This document shows, piece after piece, positions 26,563 to 35,676 of a stretch of DNA of 64,000 bases (its first letter is position 1; each line of letters starts with the position of its first letter). A model generated the notes under the pieces. That model did not search any database, was not told the origin of the DNA, and saw only the letters and a program-made list of their open reading frames with translations. Source of the DNA: Flavipsychrobacter sp964461535. GTDB lineage: Bacteria > Bacteroidota > Bacteroidia > Chitinophagales > Chitinophagaceae. The translations under genes and the position numbers were made by a program. Location: contig CAYWUY010000004.1 in NCBI GenBank assembly GCA_964461535.1, forward strand, positions 1-64,000. The letters are read 5' to 3'.

Positions 26563-27522
26563 TTACTCTAAAAGTCGCCTATTCTTTATCTCTAATGCTA
26601 TTTTTCTTGAATAATAGTCTGCTGTGCGAGAATTAAAGTGTGTTGGGTCTATATAGTATTCTTTTTTATATCTGGTGCTGTCGGTATTATAGTTTAAGTA
26701 GGGTATGTGTAGGCTGTCTGCTAGGTGAGTGTAGTATTCTTTATATACATCTTTATTTAGTTCCATATCGTAGGCTTCATAATATATGGGTAGCTCTACA
26801 AATATCACTTTGGTGCCATGTTTTCTACATTCTGCTAGCCAACCCTCAAACATTCTTTTGGCTAATTGGTCTATCAGGGTACGCTCACCTTTAGGGTGAA
26901 TTCTTTTCCATTTGTCTAGTGTTGCTTGTTTCCAGCTCAAGTGCTGAGGATAATACCCTTTATACACCAAAGTATCAGCAGCTTTTCCTGATAAATTAAA
27001 AAAGCTCTTGAAACCTTCGGCAGTTAGTGTATTTTCATTGGTCCACTTATACATGGGTATGTAATAGTCTTGCCACTTTAATGCTTCTGGGTATTGTTTA
27101 AGCCTTCTAGTAAGTAGGGTATCATTTAGGTATAGTAAAAAATTGCTATAATATGAAGTGCCATATTTTTTATATAGCAAGTGAATATCTACATTAAAAA
27201 TAATGTATTTAGGGTAGGTATTACGTCTGGCATACAGTTCAAATATGGTACGCTGCATTTCTAAAGGCCAGGCTATTACCCCCAGGTTATAGCTATTAGT
27301 ATGTAGTATGCTATCATATATTCTTGGGTTATACTGCACCTTAGCTCTTGATGAGCCCACAAACAATAAATCTGCGTTATAGGTACTGTCTTCTACTTTG
27401 CACAGCCAGGTTTCATTATGTTTAGAATGCCTTAGCCCATTTTCAATAATTAGTTGCAAGCCCCATAATAGCCCCCAGAGTATGCCAACAAAACAACAAA
27501 ACCTAATGATAAATAGCCTCAT
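26563..27522 (-). CDS. SGNH-type membrane-anchored protein, partner of MBOAT
   Basis: The 319-residue protein has one N-terminal membrane helix (about residues 5-27). It then shows a VGSSRAK segment near residue 54 that fits the nucleophile block of SGNH/DltD-like proteins, and DPTHFNSR near 292 that fits their catalytic Asp-x-x-His. Such proteins assist MBOAT acyltransferases in moving acyl groups onto extracellular glycans. The MBOAT gene ends 3 bp upstream in the same operon, which supports the role. Confidence 0.7.
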   Translation of the reverse strand: MRLFIIRFCCFVGILWGLLWGLQLIIENGLRHSKHNETWLCKVEDSTYNADLLFVGSSRAKVQYNPRIYDSILHTNSYNLGVIAWPLEMQRTIFELYARRNTYPKYIIFNVDIHLLYKKYGTSYYSNFLLYLNDTLLTRRLKQYPEALKWQDYYIPMYKWTNENTLTAEGFKSFFNLSGKAADTLVYKGYYPQHLSWKQATLDKWKRIHPKGERTLIDQLAKRMFEGWLAECRKHGTKVIFVELPIYYEAYDMELNKDVYKEYYTHLADSLHIPYLNYNTDSTRYKKEYYIDPTHFNSRTADYYSRKIALEIKNRRLLE

Positions 27523-27525
27523 GCA

Positions 27526-29001
27526 CTAAAACTGAAAATAGATGAAATGTTGATTGTTAGTAGCTCCGTATAAAAATATTGTTATTAGTATCAGTAGGTA
27601 AGAAGCCCACCTTACTGTCCTAGGCATGCTGTATAATAAATCATTAATATTCCATTTTTCCTGAATGCGGTGTATGCAAGACGCAAACCCTATCCATAAA
27701 GCTATAGCTATAAGTATAGGATAGTTAGAAGCATCAGGAAGTAGATTGGCAAACGCTATTTTATGTTGGTATACCTTATTCAATTCTGTTGGTAGGTGTA
27801 GCATTTTACCATATAGTTGCCTTACCTGTAGCATACACTCCGATCTGAATAATACTCTCGCTACACATACAAGAAAAAACGTAGTAGCTACCTGAAAAAA
27901 TGTATTTACACTAGCTAGTTTGGGTATGCCGGTAAAACTCCATATTTTTTTACGAATGTTTTGGGTTATTAATCCAAATACTACATATATGCCGTTTACA
28001 AATCCATATACTATCATAGGCCATTTAGCCCCATGCCACAGCCCTACCGCCACAAACACTATCATTAGGTTCAGGTACATTCTTTCTGGCTTTACTTTGT
28101 TGCCTCCAAGTGGTATATATAAGTAATCTCTTATCCATGAAGAAAATGACATATGCCACCTGCGCCAAAATTCAGTAATGCTTTTCGCCCTATACGGATG
28201 ATTGAAATTGCGCATTAAGTTAATGCCCATTACGCGGGCACTGCCTACGGCTATATCTGAATAGCCCGAAAAGTCGTAATATATCTGAAAGGTAAATAGT
28301 ACTACTGCCATCCATACCGATACTCCCGTGTTTCTGCTCGGATGGTCGAATATAGGGTCAATAGCAGTTGATATTTGGTCGGCTATTACTACTTTTTTAA
28401 ACATACCCCATAGCATCAGTCTTAACCCGCTTACCACCTTGTCATACTCAAATCTATGTGGTGTTTTTAGCTGGGGTAATACTTGCTGAGGACGCTCAAT
28501 AGGCCCCGCCACCAATTGCGGGTAAAACATTACATATAGTGCATATAGCCCAAAGTGTCGTTCAGCTTTGTAATTACCTCTGTATACCTCTATGGTATAG
28601 CTCATAGCCTGAAAGGTGTGAAATGACAGACCAAGAGGTAGTGCTATTTTTAAAAATAATAATGGATTTTTATAACCAAAGTAATGAGTAGCTAAAGATA
28701 AATTCTTATTGAAGAAGTTGTAGTATTTAAAAGCCGCCAGAACGCCCAGGTTAGCTACTAAACTTAGTATCAGAAATAGTTGTTTTCGTTTGGCATCGGT
28801 TTCTTGTTCTATCCATATAGCAGCAAAGTAGTCTACTATAATAGTAAACCCGAGTATCAATATATACTCCGGCTTAAAGAACATATAGAAAAAGCAAGAT
28901 GCAGTTAATAACAGCATCCATCTGTAGGCGTATGGCAACAGAAAGTAACCCAGTGTTACTACCGGGAAAAATATGGCAAAAGCTGTTGAGTTAAATAGCA
29001 T
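27526..29001 (-). CDS. MBOAT family O-acyltransferase (AlgI-like)
   Basis: The 491-residue polytopic protein has AlgI-type motifs: FYPQLVAGPIERP near residue 157, RRWHMSFSSWIRDY near 272 and the conserved His in VGLWHGAKW near 317. Family role: transfer of acetyl groups from the cytoplasm across the inner membrane to exopolysaccharide, alginate or O-antigen. It is operonic with the SGNH protein (3 bp gap). The glycan substrate is unknown; a KdnA-like gene is nearby. Confidence 0.9.
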   Translation of the reverse strand: MLFNSTAFAIFFPVVTLGYFLLPYAYRWMLLLTASCFFYMFFKPEYILILGFTIIVDYFAAIWIEQETDAKRKQLFLILSLVANLGVLAAFKYYNFFNKNLSLATHYFGYKNPLLFLKIALPLGLSFHTFQAMSYTIEVYRGNYKAERHFGLYALYVMFYPQLVAGPIERPQQVLPQLKTPHRFEYDKVVSGLRLMLWGMFKKVVIADQISTAIDPIFDHPSRNTGVSVWMAVVLFTFQIYYDFSGYSDIAVGSARVMGINLMRNFNHPYRAKSITEFWRRWHMSFSSWIRDYLYIPLGGNKVKPERMYLNLMIVFVAVGLWHGAKWPMIVYGFVNGIYVVFGLITQNIRKKIWSFTGIPKLASVNTFFQVATTFFLVCVARVLFRSECMLQVRQLYGKMLHLPTELNKVYQHKIAFANLLPDASNYPILIAIALWIGFASCIHRIQEKWNINDLLYSMPRTVRWASYLLILITIFLYGATNNQHFIYFQF

Positions 29002-29013
29002 TTATCTTGCTTT

Positions 29014-29039
29014 AGTGCCTGCAACATCTGCAGGGCACT
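29014..29039. terminator. Hairpin between epimerase and MBOAT genes
   Basis: Stem agtgcctgca/tgcagg-g-cact with one bulged G lies in the 43-bp spacer. It lacks a U-run on the minus strand, so it may attenuate or stabilise RNA and need not terminate. Confidence 0.4.
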
Positions 29040-29044
29040 ATTTG

Positions 29045-30079
29045 TTATTGTTTTTGTCTTACACCTGTATATCTTACGCCTAGTCCATTTCGTCCGCTAA
29101 TACTAATATAGCCATCGCTACCATAGTTTAGTCCATCAGCTATATCTTCTTTTAGCAGAAGCGGTCCATCGGCATCTACCTCGTCTAGCAATGGCATTAA
29201 GTGTGCTATGGCTGCACTACCTATAGTGCTTTCGTTCATACTGCCTACCATTACTTTTACCCCGTTTTCTTTAGCTTTAGCTATCATTCTTAGTGCAGGG
29301 GTTATACCTCCACACTTGGTTAGTTTTATGTTTATGCCGTTAAAAGCAGTCATACACTTGTCCACATCTGCTTCTGTGCAGCAGCTTTCATCGGCATACA
29401 AAGGTAATATGTCTAATGCTTTTAGTGCGGCTGTAGCCTCCCATTCAGTTTTAGCTAGGGGTTGTTCCACCAGGGTTACTCCTAGTTTTTTTAGTTCAGG
29501 TAGCAGTTTTACGGCATCTTCATAGCTCCATCCTTCATTCGCATCTACCCTAAATGGAGCAGTTGTATGCTGCCTTAGTAGTTCCAGATGGGCTATATCG
29601 TCAGGGCTGCTAACTTTTATTTTATATAGTGGCCAGGGGTGCTCTTGCAGTTTTTTTACCATCTGTTCAGGCTGGTCTATGCCTATGGTATAGTCGCATT
29701 TGGGTATGTTTGCCCATTCTAGGCCTAATAGTTTATATAGTGGCATTCGCCTCATTTGTGCAAAGGCATCCCATCCGGCTATGTCTAGTGCAGCAGTTAA
29801 AAAATGCTGCCCGGGAATCAGATGATGTAAAAAATGCCAAAATCTGCCAGGGTCGGTTAGTGCATAACGCTCTATCATAGGCTTTTTCTCGTCCAGAGTA
29901 GCCTTCATGCCTGCTACTGTTTCAGGGTAGTAGCTTATTTCCGGTGCTTCGCCATAGCCCACTATATTGCCAAGCGCCAGTGCCACAACCAGGGCGGGCT
30001 GGTGTGTTTTGGTGCCTTTATGTGTAGTAAATGGATATTCAAAGGCCAGATTAGTGGCTAAATATTTTAGTTGCAACAT
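29045..30079 (-). CDS. L-Ala-D/L-Glu (dipeptide) epimerase
   Basis: The 344-residue enolase-superfamily enzyme has the catalytic KIK motif (YKIKVSSPDD, about residue 152), metal ligands in RVDANEGW (about 178), VEQPL (about 203) and ADESC (about 227), and the second catalytic lysine in LTKCGGI (about 252). The order KxK-D-E-D-K marks the muconate-lactonizing subgroup. Dipeptide epimerases of this group recycle murein peptides. An o-succinylbenzoate synthase role is unlikely because the organism uses the futalosine pathway. Confidence 0.85.
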   Translation of the reverse strand: MLQLKYLATNLAFEYPFTTHKGTKTHQPALVVALALGNIVGYGEAPEISYYPETVAGMKATLDEKKPMIERYALTDPGRFWHFLHHLIPGQHFLTAALDIAGWDAFAQMRRMPLYKLLGLEWANIPKCDYTIGIDQPEQMVKKLQEHPWPLYKIKVSSPDDIAHLELLRQHTTAPFRVDANEGWSYEDAVKLLPELKKLGVTLVEQPLAKTEWEATAALKALDILPLYADESCCTEADVDKCMTAFNGINIKLTKCGGITPALRMIAKAKENGVKVMVGSMNESTIGSAAIAHLMPLLDEVDADGPLLLKEDIADGLNYGSDGYISISGRNGLGVRYTGVRQKQ

Positions 30080-30096
30080 TCCATCAAAATTGCAAC

Positions 30097-30104
30097 TATT
30101 TTTG
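30097..30104 (+). promoter_or_regulatory. -7 promoter element of the ArnT-like gene
   Basis: TATTTTTG matches TAnnTTTG and ends 19 bp before the ATG at 30124. Confidence 0.5.
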
Positions 30105-30123
30105 CAAAGGCAAAATCTATACT

Positions 30124-31776
30124 ATGCCCCGTATTCCCAATTGGATATTTATTTTAATAGGTCTTTTGTACTTTACTGCTGTTCGGGTAGATACTATGGA
30201 CGTTGATGCTTCGCAATATGCAAGCATGAGTAGCGAATTACTACGCAGTAAAAACTGGTTGTTTCTCTATGATAGAGGGCTGGAGTATTTAGACAAACCT
30301 CCATTCTTATTTTGGATTAGTGCGTTGAGCATGAAAGTATTTGGGGTCAATAACTTCGGTTACAAGCTCCCTTCTATCTTGTTTGGTCTATGGGCTATAT
30401 ATGCCACCTACAGGCTAGCTAGGCTATTTTATAAAGAAAATACGGCTAGGGCAGCTGCGCTTATATTGGCTACCTGCCAGGGCATGTTCTTAATGACTAA
30501 TGATATACGCTGCGACACTATACTAATGAGCTGGGTAATAACTGCTATATGGTGTATAGCAGAGTGGGATATAAGTAAACGTATAAACTATCTATTGGCA
30601 GGATTTGTGGCAATAGGCATGGGCATGATAACCAAAGGCCCGATAGCCTTAATGGTGCCTGTGTTCAGTTTTAGTACACATTGGTTCTTGCAGCGCAACT
30701 GGAAGCGTTTTTTCTCTCCATGGTATTTAGTAGGTATAGTTATTATTGCTGTGGTATTACTACCTATGAGTATAGGTTTATATCAGCAGTTCGACCTTCA
30801 CCCTGAAAAAACAGTAAATGGCTTAAAAGGTGTATCGGGATTAAGATTTTTCTATTGGTCGCAAAGTTTTGGACGTATTACAGGCGAAAGCCCCTGGAAA
30901 AACGGTGCAGATATGAGTTTTCTATTGCTCAATATGCTATGGTCTTTCCTTCCTTGGGTATTTATACTGGTGCCGGCTATTATTATAAATATAGTAGCTG
31001 TTATTAAAAACAAACTAAAACTACCTGCCGGAAAGGAATTCATTGCTACCGGTGGTTTTGGATTAGCCTATTTAGCCTTAGGCTCATCTGCTTATCAACT
31101 GCCACATTATATATTTGTAGTATTCCCTTTAGCTGCTATTATTTGTGCACAAGCTATTGAGTCCTATATAGAAAACAGGGAAAATGTTAAGCTGTACAGA
31201 CCATTACATATTACGCTGAATGTTATAGCCGTAATAGTAGTTTTAGCTTGTGGGCTTTTAATTAGTTGGGTATTCCCATCGGGTATATTGGCTATAGGTT
31301 TATGGCTTATAGGTATTGCAGGTCTGGTTTATCTATTATTTAATAAAGAACTGGCTGGAAAAATACTGCTAGTGCCTGCTGCCGCTATGATTATTGCCAA
31401 TGTGTTCATTACTAACTATGTATACTACCATTTGTTAGAGTATGAGGTAGGTGCACAAGTAGGCAGATATATAAGAGCGAAGCAATTGCCTACTAATAAA
31501 GTAGCATTTTATAAAATGCACGACCCCATGAATGCTATTAACTTTTATGCTAATGCACTCATTCACGAAACATCAAATATTAGTAATATACAGGATGGCA
31601 CTTATTTGCTTACCATGGAAGAGGGTGTAACAGAGCTAAAAGCAATGGGCATACCCTACACTAAGCTAAAAGAAGGCCAACTTTTTAAAGTAAGTGAGCT
31701 TACAGGAACATTCCTAAACCCAGATACCCGAAATAAAGAAACCAAGCCGTATTATTTTGTAAAAATTGGTAGATAA
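30124..31776 (+). CDS. ArnT-like / GT39-type membrane glycosyltransferase
   Basis: The 550-residue polytopic protein has about 11 hydrophobic segments. The first periplasmic loop carries the metal/catalytic acidic pattern MDVDASQYASM near residue 25 and LDKPPFLFWI near 57, typical of PMT/ArnT-type transferases that use polyprenyl-phosphate sugars. The C-terminal soluble domain begins near residue 455. The likely role is adding a sugar to lipid A or proteins at the periplasmic face. The substrate is not predictable. Confidence 0.85.
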   Translation: MPRIPNWIFILIGLLYFTAVRVDTMDVDASQYASMSSELLRSKNWLFLYDRGLEYLDKPPFLFWISALSMKVFGVNNFGYKLPSILFGLWAIYATYRLARLFYKENTARAAALILATCQGMFLMTNDIRCDTILMSWVITAIWCIAEWDISKRINYLLAGFVAIGMGMITKGPIALMVPVFSFSTHWFLQRNWKRFFSPWYLVGIVIIAVVLLPMSIGLYQQFDLHPEKTVNGLKGVSGLRFFYWSQSFGRITGESPWKNGADMSFLLLNMLWSFLPWVFILVPAIIINIVAVIKNKLKLPAGKEFIATGGFGLAYLALGSSAYQLPHYIFVVFPLAAIICAQAIESYIENRENVKLYRPLHITLNVIAVIVVLACGLLISWVFPSGILAIGLWLIGIAGLVYLLFNKELAGKILLVPAAAMIIANVFITNYVYYHLLEYEVGAQVGRYIRAKQLPTNKVAFYKMHDPMNAINFYANALIHETSNISNIQDGTYLLTMEEGVTELKAMGIPYTKLKEGQLFKVSELTGTFLNPDTRNKETKPYYFVKIGR

Positions 31777-31820
31777 TATTTTATTCATTGGGTTAATAAG
31801 AATACTAACACTACATTAAT

Positions 31821-31864
31821 ATATACTAAAAAACGCTGCACATGTGCAGCGTTTTTTAGTATAT
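31821..31864. terminator. 44-bp perfect palindrome, bidirectional terminator
   Basis: Both 22-bp arms are exactly complementary about the centre at 31842/31843 (acgctgcacatgtgcagcgt at the core) with A-run and T-run flanks. It lies between the convergent glycosyltransferase and trigger factor genes. Confidence 0.9.
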
Positions 31865-31882
31865 GGTACTCAATCTTATCTA

Positions 31883-33256
31883 CTAGTGGTGATGGTGGTG
31901 AGTAGCATGTGGGTCAGCTAATTTAAAGAAGGCTTCTTCTTCTATAGCTGTTTCCACTTGGTTAAACTGACCTTCTATAGCATCAAATATTCTTGCAGTA
32001 AGAATACGACGGAAAGTTTCGTCTACCATTTTCTCATCTTTCATTACTTTGTCTACGTAGCTGTCCATCCATGGAGCTTCGTCATCTATTGCCATACCGT
32101 AGTAAGACAATACGCGAGTTTTAATATCTGTTGCTACTTCTTCGCGTGTTACGCTAATGTTGTTATCAGTAACTATTTTGTCAGATATTAACTGCCAGCG
32201 TAGTTGGTGCTCAAAACCTGAGAATTCGTTTTCAACTTCTTCAGCAGATTTTAATTTTTCTCCACCTTCTCTCAACCAACGTTTTAGGAAGTCTACAGGT
32301 AAGCTAATCTCTGTAGAGTGTACTAATAGTTCAAATATTTCGTTGTGCAAACGCTCGCGAGTAATGCGGTCGTATTCGCGTTGAAGTTCTTCTTTTACTT
32401 TAGCTTTAAAAGCGTCTAAGTCAGCTATTTCTTCATTAGGAAATACTCTGCCAAATAGTTCGCTATTCATTTCAGCAGGTATCAACTTACCTACTTTAGT
32501 AAGTGTAAGTAGGTAGTGACTATCTTTTGCTTCTTCTGTAGCTTTTAGTGGGTCTTTCAAGAATTTTGTTAACTCTTCTTCAGTACACACACCAGCAGGG
32601 GTAATTACTAATGTATCATTAGCTTTTTTACCCATTAGCATTTCTTGAAGTTTTGCAGGCATTTTTTCTAACAATGCTGTTTCTTCAATTTTATCGCCGC
32701 TAACTACGCCTTCTGCATTGCATGGCTCAAAAGTGCAATAAATAATATCGTCTTTTGTGTTTACAGCTTCTTGATCTTCAACTTTACCATAACGACGAGA
32801 CATACGATCCATTTCATCGTCAAGCATCTTGTCGGTTACAGTTATTTTGTAACGGTTAAGTTGTGTTTTGTTTTTTATTGCAGTCAATTCAAACTCTGGT
32901 TTGATACCGATTTCGAAAGCAAAATCAATATCAACAGGCTTATTCATGTCCAATTTTGGTTGGTTGGCATCAGGAATAATCATTGGCTGTGCAAATATGG
33001 CCAAGTTTTCATTCCTCATATAGTTTTGCAACTCACGACCCGCTGTATTGATAACTTCTTCGTTAAACAAAGATGGGCCAGCCATTTTACGCAACATACC
33101 TGTAGGTACCATTCCTTTACGGAAACCCGGTATACTTGCTGTTTTAGCATATTGCTTCAATGTTTTTTCGAAAGCAGGCATGTAGTCTTCTTTCACCAGC
33201 TTCACAGTTAGTTTATCATGCAGATTACCGATGTTCTCACGGATTACTGTTGCCAT
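31883..33256 (-). CDS. tig: Trigger factor, ribosome-associated chaperone
   Basis: The 457-residue protein has an N-terminal ribosome-binding domain with the signature GFRKGMVP (about residue 40), a degenerate FKBP-like middle domain (about 155-255) and a helical C-terminal domain. It folds nascent chains at the ribosome exit tunnel. The C-terminus ends in DPHAT followed by five His, a natural poly-His tail. Its leader contains an intrinsic-terminator-like hairpin between a -7 element and the ATG, suggesting attenuation. Confidence 0.93.
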   Translation of the reverse strand: MATVIRENIGNLHDKLTVKLVKEDYMPAFEKTLKQYAKTASIPGFRKGMVPTGMLRKMAGPSLFNEEVINTAGRELQNYMRNENLAIFAQPMIIPDANQPKLDMNKPVDIDFAFEIGIKPEFELTAIKNKTQLNRYKITVTDKMLDDEMDRMSRRYGKVEDQEAVNTKDDIIYCTFEPCNAEGVVSGDKIEETALLEKMPAKLQEMLMGKKANDTLVITPAGVCTEEELTKFLKDPLKATEEAKDSHYLLTLTKVGKLIPAEMNSELFGRVFPNEEIADLDAFKAKVKEELQREYDRITRERLHNEIFELLVHSTEISLPVDFLKRWLREGGEKLKSAEEVENEFSGFEHQLRWQLISDKIVTDNNISVTREEVATDIKTRVLSYYGMAIDDEAPWMDSYVDKVMKDEKMVDETFRRILTARIFDAIEGQFNQVETAIEEEAFFKLADPHATHHHHH

Positions 33257-33278
33257 TTAAGAATGATTTTTTTAAGTT

Positions 33279-33310
33279 AAAAAAACAGCCAGCCTGTAAT
33301 GGTTGGCTGT
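33279..33310 (-). terminator. Intrinsic terminator inside the tig leader
   Basis: On the minus strand a 10-bp stem with one A-C mismatch (acagccaacc/ggctggctgt, loop attaca) is followed by seven Us (33279-33285). It lies between the predicted tig transcription start (about 33325) and the ATG at 33256. No other minus-strand gene ends here. Confidence 0.65.
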
Positions 33311-33331
33311 AACGATTTTTATTTTGGGCTG

Positions 33332-33339
33332 CAAAGATA
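33332..33339 (-). promoter_or_regulatory. -7 promoter element of tig
   Basis: On the minus strand it reads TATCTTTG (TAnnTTTG), 75 bp before the tig start codon and upstream of the leader terminator. Confidence 0.5.
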
Positions 33340-33482
33340 CAACTTTACTGAATTTGAAACTCCATATTTTTATTATTCAAATTATATAATTCGCTATAGT
33401 GTATGTGGCTTTAAGGGGGATATTTTAAAATCACCCCCGAAACATTTATAGCTAATACTGATATTGCATCAAAATTGTCGCC

Positions 33483-34310
33483 ATGTATACTAAAAAACTA
33501 CTACTAACCATTACGCTTCTCCTAGCTTTTATCGGCTTGTCATTAGCACAGGCTGCTAAGCCGTTTGTTATAGGTGAGTCTGTAAATCTTCAATCTGCAG
33601 CTCTGCATGAAGATAGGGTCTTAAATATATACCTGCCGGATGGTTATGCTCAGTCACATGAAAAATATCCTGTTATTTACTTGTTGGACGGTTCGGCCAA
33701 CGAAGATTTTATACATGTTGTTGGTATAGTGCAGTTTCTTACTATGATAAATGTTATGCAGCCAACAGTAATAGTAGGTATTGCCAACGTAGACCGTAAA
33801 AGAGATTTTACTTTCCCCACAAGAAACCTGCAAGATCAAAAAGATTTTCCCACCACAGGGCATGCGGCCGATTTTATAGACTTCCTTAAAAATGAAGCAA
33901 TACCCTTTGTTAATAAACATTACAGACTAAATGACAATACCACAATTATAGGTCAGTCGTTTGGTGGGCTACTTGCTGCACAGCTACTTGTAGATAATGC
34001 AGATTTATTTAAAAAATATGTAATTGTAAGTCCTAGCCTTTGGTGGGATGATGAGTCTTTATTGCAGAAATATAAAATGCAAATAGCAACATTACCGTTA
34101 GCAGATAAAAAAATATATGTAGCTGTAGGTAAAGAAGGTCGGCAAATGGAAGGAGATGCAAAACAACTGGTAGAGGTGTTGAAAACAACAAAAAACAAAA
34201 ATTGCCAAGTGAAATTTGCATTTATGCCGGCAGAGACGCACCTAACTATTCTACACAATTGTGTTTACAATGCTTTAAGCTGGTTACAGCCTAAGCCCGC
34301 TAAAGAATAA
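33483..34310 (+). CDS. Secreted esterase of the Fes/esterase-D-like alpha/beta family
   Basis: The 275-residue protein has a signal peptide (to about residue 22, SLAQA). The alpha/beta-hydrolase core shows YPVIYLLDG near 61, the nucleophile elbow GQSFGG near 158 and a C-terminal His in ETHLTILHN near 256. It resembles the putative esterase family that includes enterochelin esterase and IroE-like enzymes. The substrate is unknown. Confidence 0.8.
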   Translation: MYTKKLLLTITLLLAFIGLSLAQAAKPFVIGESVNLQSAALHEDRVLNIYLPDGYAQSHEKYPVIYLLDGSANEDFIHVVGIVQFLTMINVMQPTVIVGIANVDRKRDFTFPTRNLQDQKDFPTTGHAADFIDFLKNEAIPFVNKHYRLNDNTTIIGQSFGGLLAAQLLVDNADLFKKYVIVSPSLWWDDESLLQKYKMQIATLPLADKKIYVAVGKEGRQMEGDAKQLVEVLKTTKNKNCQVKFAFMPAETHLTILHNCVYNALSWLQPKPAKE

Positions 34311-34315
34311 GCATA

Positions 34316-34789
34316 TTAAATATTGAGTTTACTTTTTAGCCCGTTTATAAACTGCTGTATTTCATTACTGCAATTACTTATGTCGTACTGAAATGTCAAT
34401 TTATAATATTGTGTTCCATTTTTATAACGTACATCTAGCATGGGAGCATCCGGCATCATGCTACCATATACTTTACCATTATTATTTAGCAGCTCAGTTG
34501 GTACCGAGTCTAAATAAGGTGCAGTGGCTGTTGTAATACTAGGAGAAAGTGTAATGTCGAAATGGAATCCGTTATCAGATGTTGGTATAGAGGCATAGTC
34601 TACTGTAGTATCTTGTTGAGTATTAGCAGCCTGCACCAAGTAAAATTTGCCTTTTATTCCCGTAGGCACAAATCCGCCATATTCGCCAATTATCAAATAT
34701 TTGCTGGCAAACGTATTTCCAGACTTTGAGTCTTTACTACATCCGCTAAAAAGCATGACCATCGACACTATAATTATAAGATGTTTCAT
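34316..34789 (-). CDS. Small lipoprotein
   Basis: The 157-residue protein has a lipoprotein signal peptide with the lipobox LFSGC (Cys17) followed by SKDSKSG, which favours outer-membrane attachment. The rest is a small beta-rich domain without recognised motifs. Its 3' end lies 5 bp from the convergent esterase gene. The function is unknown. Confidence 0.65.
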   Translation of the reverse strand: MKHLIIIVSMVMLFSGCSKDSKSGNTFASKYLIIGEYGGFVPTGIKGKFYLVQAANTQQDTTVDYASIPTSDNGFHFDITLSPSITTATAPYLDSVPTELLNNNGKVYGSMMPDAPMLDVRYKNGTQYYKLTFQYDISNCSNEIQQFINGLKSKLNI

Positions 34790-34829
34790 ATTAGTATGAT
34801 TTACATAAGCAATATTTTTGAAACGATTT

Positions 34830-35228
34830 TTACGCTCTTTTATTGCGCATAGCTTTTACCTGTTTTAACGCTGGGTCGGTAGATAGTTGATTGTATTCTT
34901 CCGAGTCAGCAGGATATATGGCTACTTTGCCGTTAGCGTCAAAATGTACACCCCATCCATATCTTTTAGTTAACGGGCAGGCTCTTAAACATGCTTGACC
35001 TTTTGAAAAGAAGAACTCACGATTAGTTGTGTTGATGGCTAATTCATTTTTTTTCGCATGAATTGTGAATAATATATCGTCAGAAGTGTATTCATATGGA
35101 TGACCTTGAATCATATCATAAAGTAATGAAGCTATTGTTGGTTTCTTAGTTACTGGTATTTCTCCTACTTTCACCGGGCAGTCATCGCTTATACTTATAA
35201 ATGCATTATAGTAATTAGTGGTATGCAT
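34830..35228 (-). CDS. DUF6157 family protein
   Basis: From the ATG at 35228 the product has 132 residues and begins MHTTNYYNAFISISDDCPV, the typical start of DUF6157 proteins. A cysteine pair (QACLRACPLTKRYGWG) and a YPADSEEY segment lie further on. The frame is open to 35276, but that overlaps the divergent TfoX-type gene. The function is unknown. Confidence 0.75.
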   Translation of the reverse strand: MHTTNYYNAFISISDDCPVKVGEIPVTKKPTIASLLYDMIQGHPYEYTSDDILFTIHAKKNELAINTTNREFFFSKGQACLRACPLTKRYGWGVHFDANGKVAIYPADSEEYNQLSTDPALKQVKAMRNKRA

Positions 35229-35258
35229 ATTTGGTTTAGATTTATACAAAACAAAATT

Positions 35259-35606
35259 ATGGCTATAAACGAACAATTAACAGCTAGGCTAAGAGCTGCG
35301 TTCAGCGGAGTAGAAAACGTAGTTGAAAAGAAAATGTTTAGAGGTATTGCGTTTATGGTTGATGATAAAATGTGTGTTACAGTAGGCGATAATGAGTTGA
35401 TGTGTAGAATAGACCCTAAAGAACAAGAAGAACTTTTAAAACTATCGGGTTGTCGTCCTATGGAAATGAAGGGCAAGCCAGTTTCGGGTTATATTTATGT
35501 GCATGAGAATTTACTGCAAACTGAGCCTGATATACAGCATTGGGTGGAAAAAAGCTTAAAATACACCCTGTCAGTTGAAAAAAAACCTGCAAAAAAGAAA
35601 AAATAA
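35259..35606 (+). CDS. TfoX N-terminal domain protein
   Basis: From the ATG at 35259 the product has 115 residues. It shows the TfoX-N pattern: KKMFRGIAFMVDDKMCV near residues 24-40 and a GYIYV strand near 78, with a Lys-rich tail. It lacks the TfoX C-terminal domain, so it is not a full competence regulator. It is divergent from the DUF6157 gene with only 30 bp between start codons, and is followed by the YCII/ECF42 pair. Confidence 0.75.
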   Translation: MAINEQLTARLRAAFSGVENVVEKKMFRGIAFMVDDKMCVTVGDNELMCRIDPKEQEELLKLSGCRPMEMKGKPVSGYIYVHENLLQTEPDIQHWVEKSLKYTLSVEKKPAKKKK

Positions 35607-35676
35607 TTTTCAAATCTTGTCCAATTGGGGCATATTCGATTGTCATTTGTTTTTAACCGATAAAAAACACTAAAAA

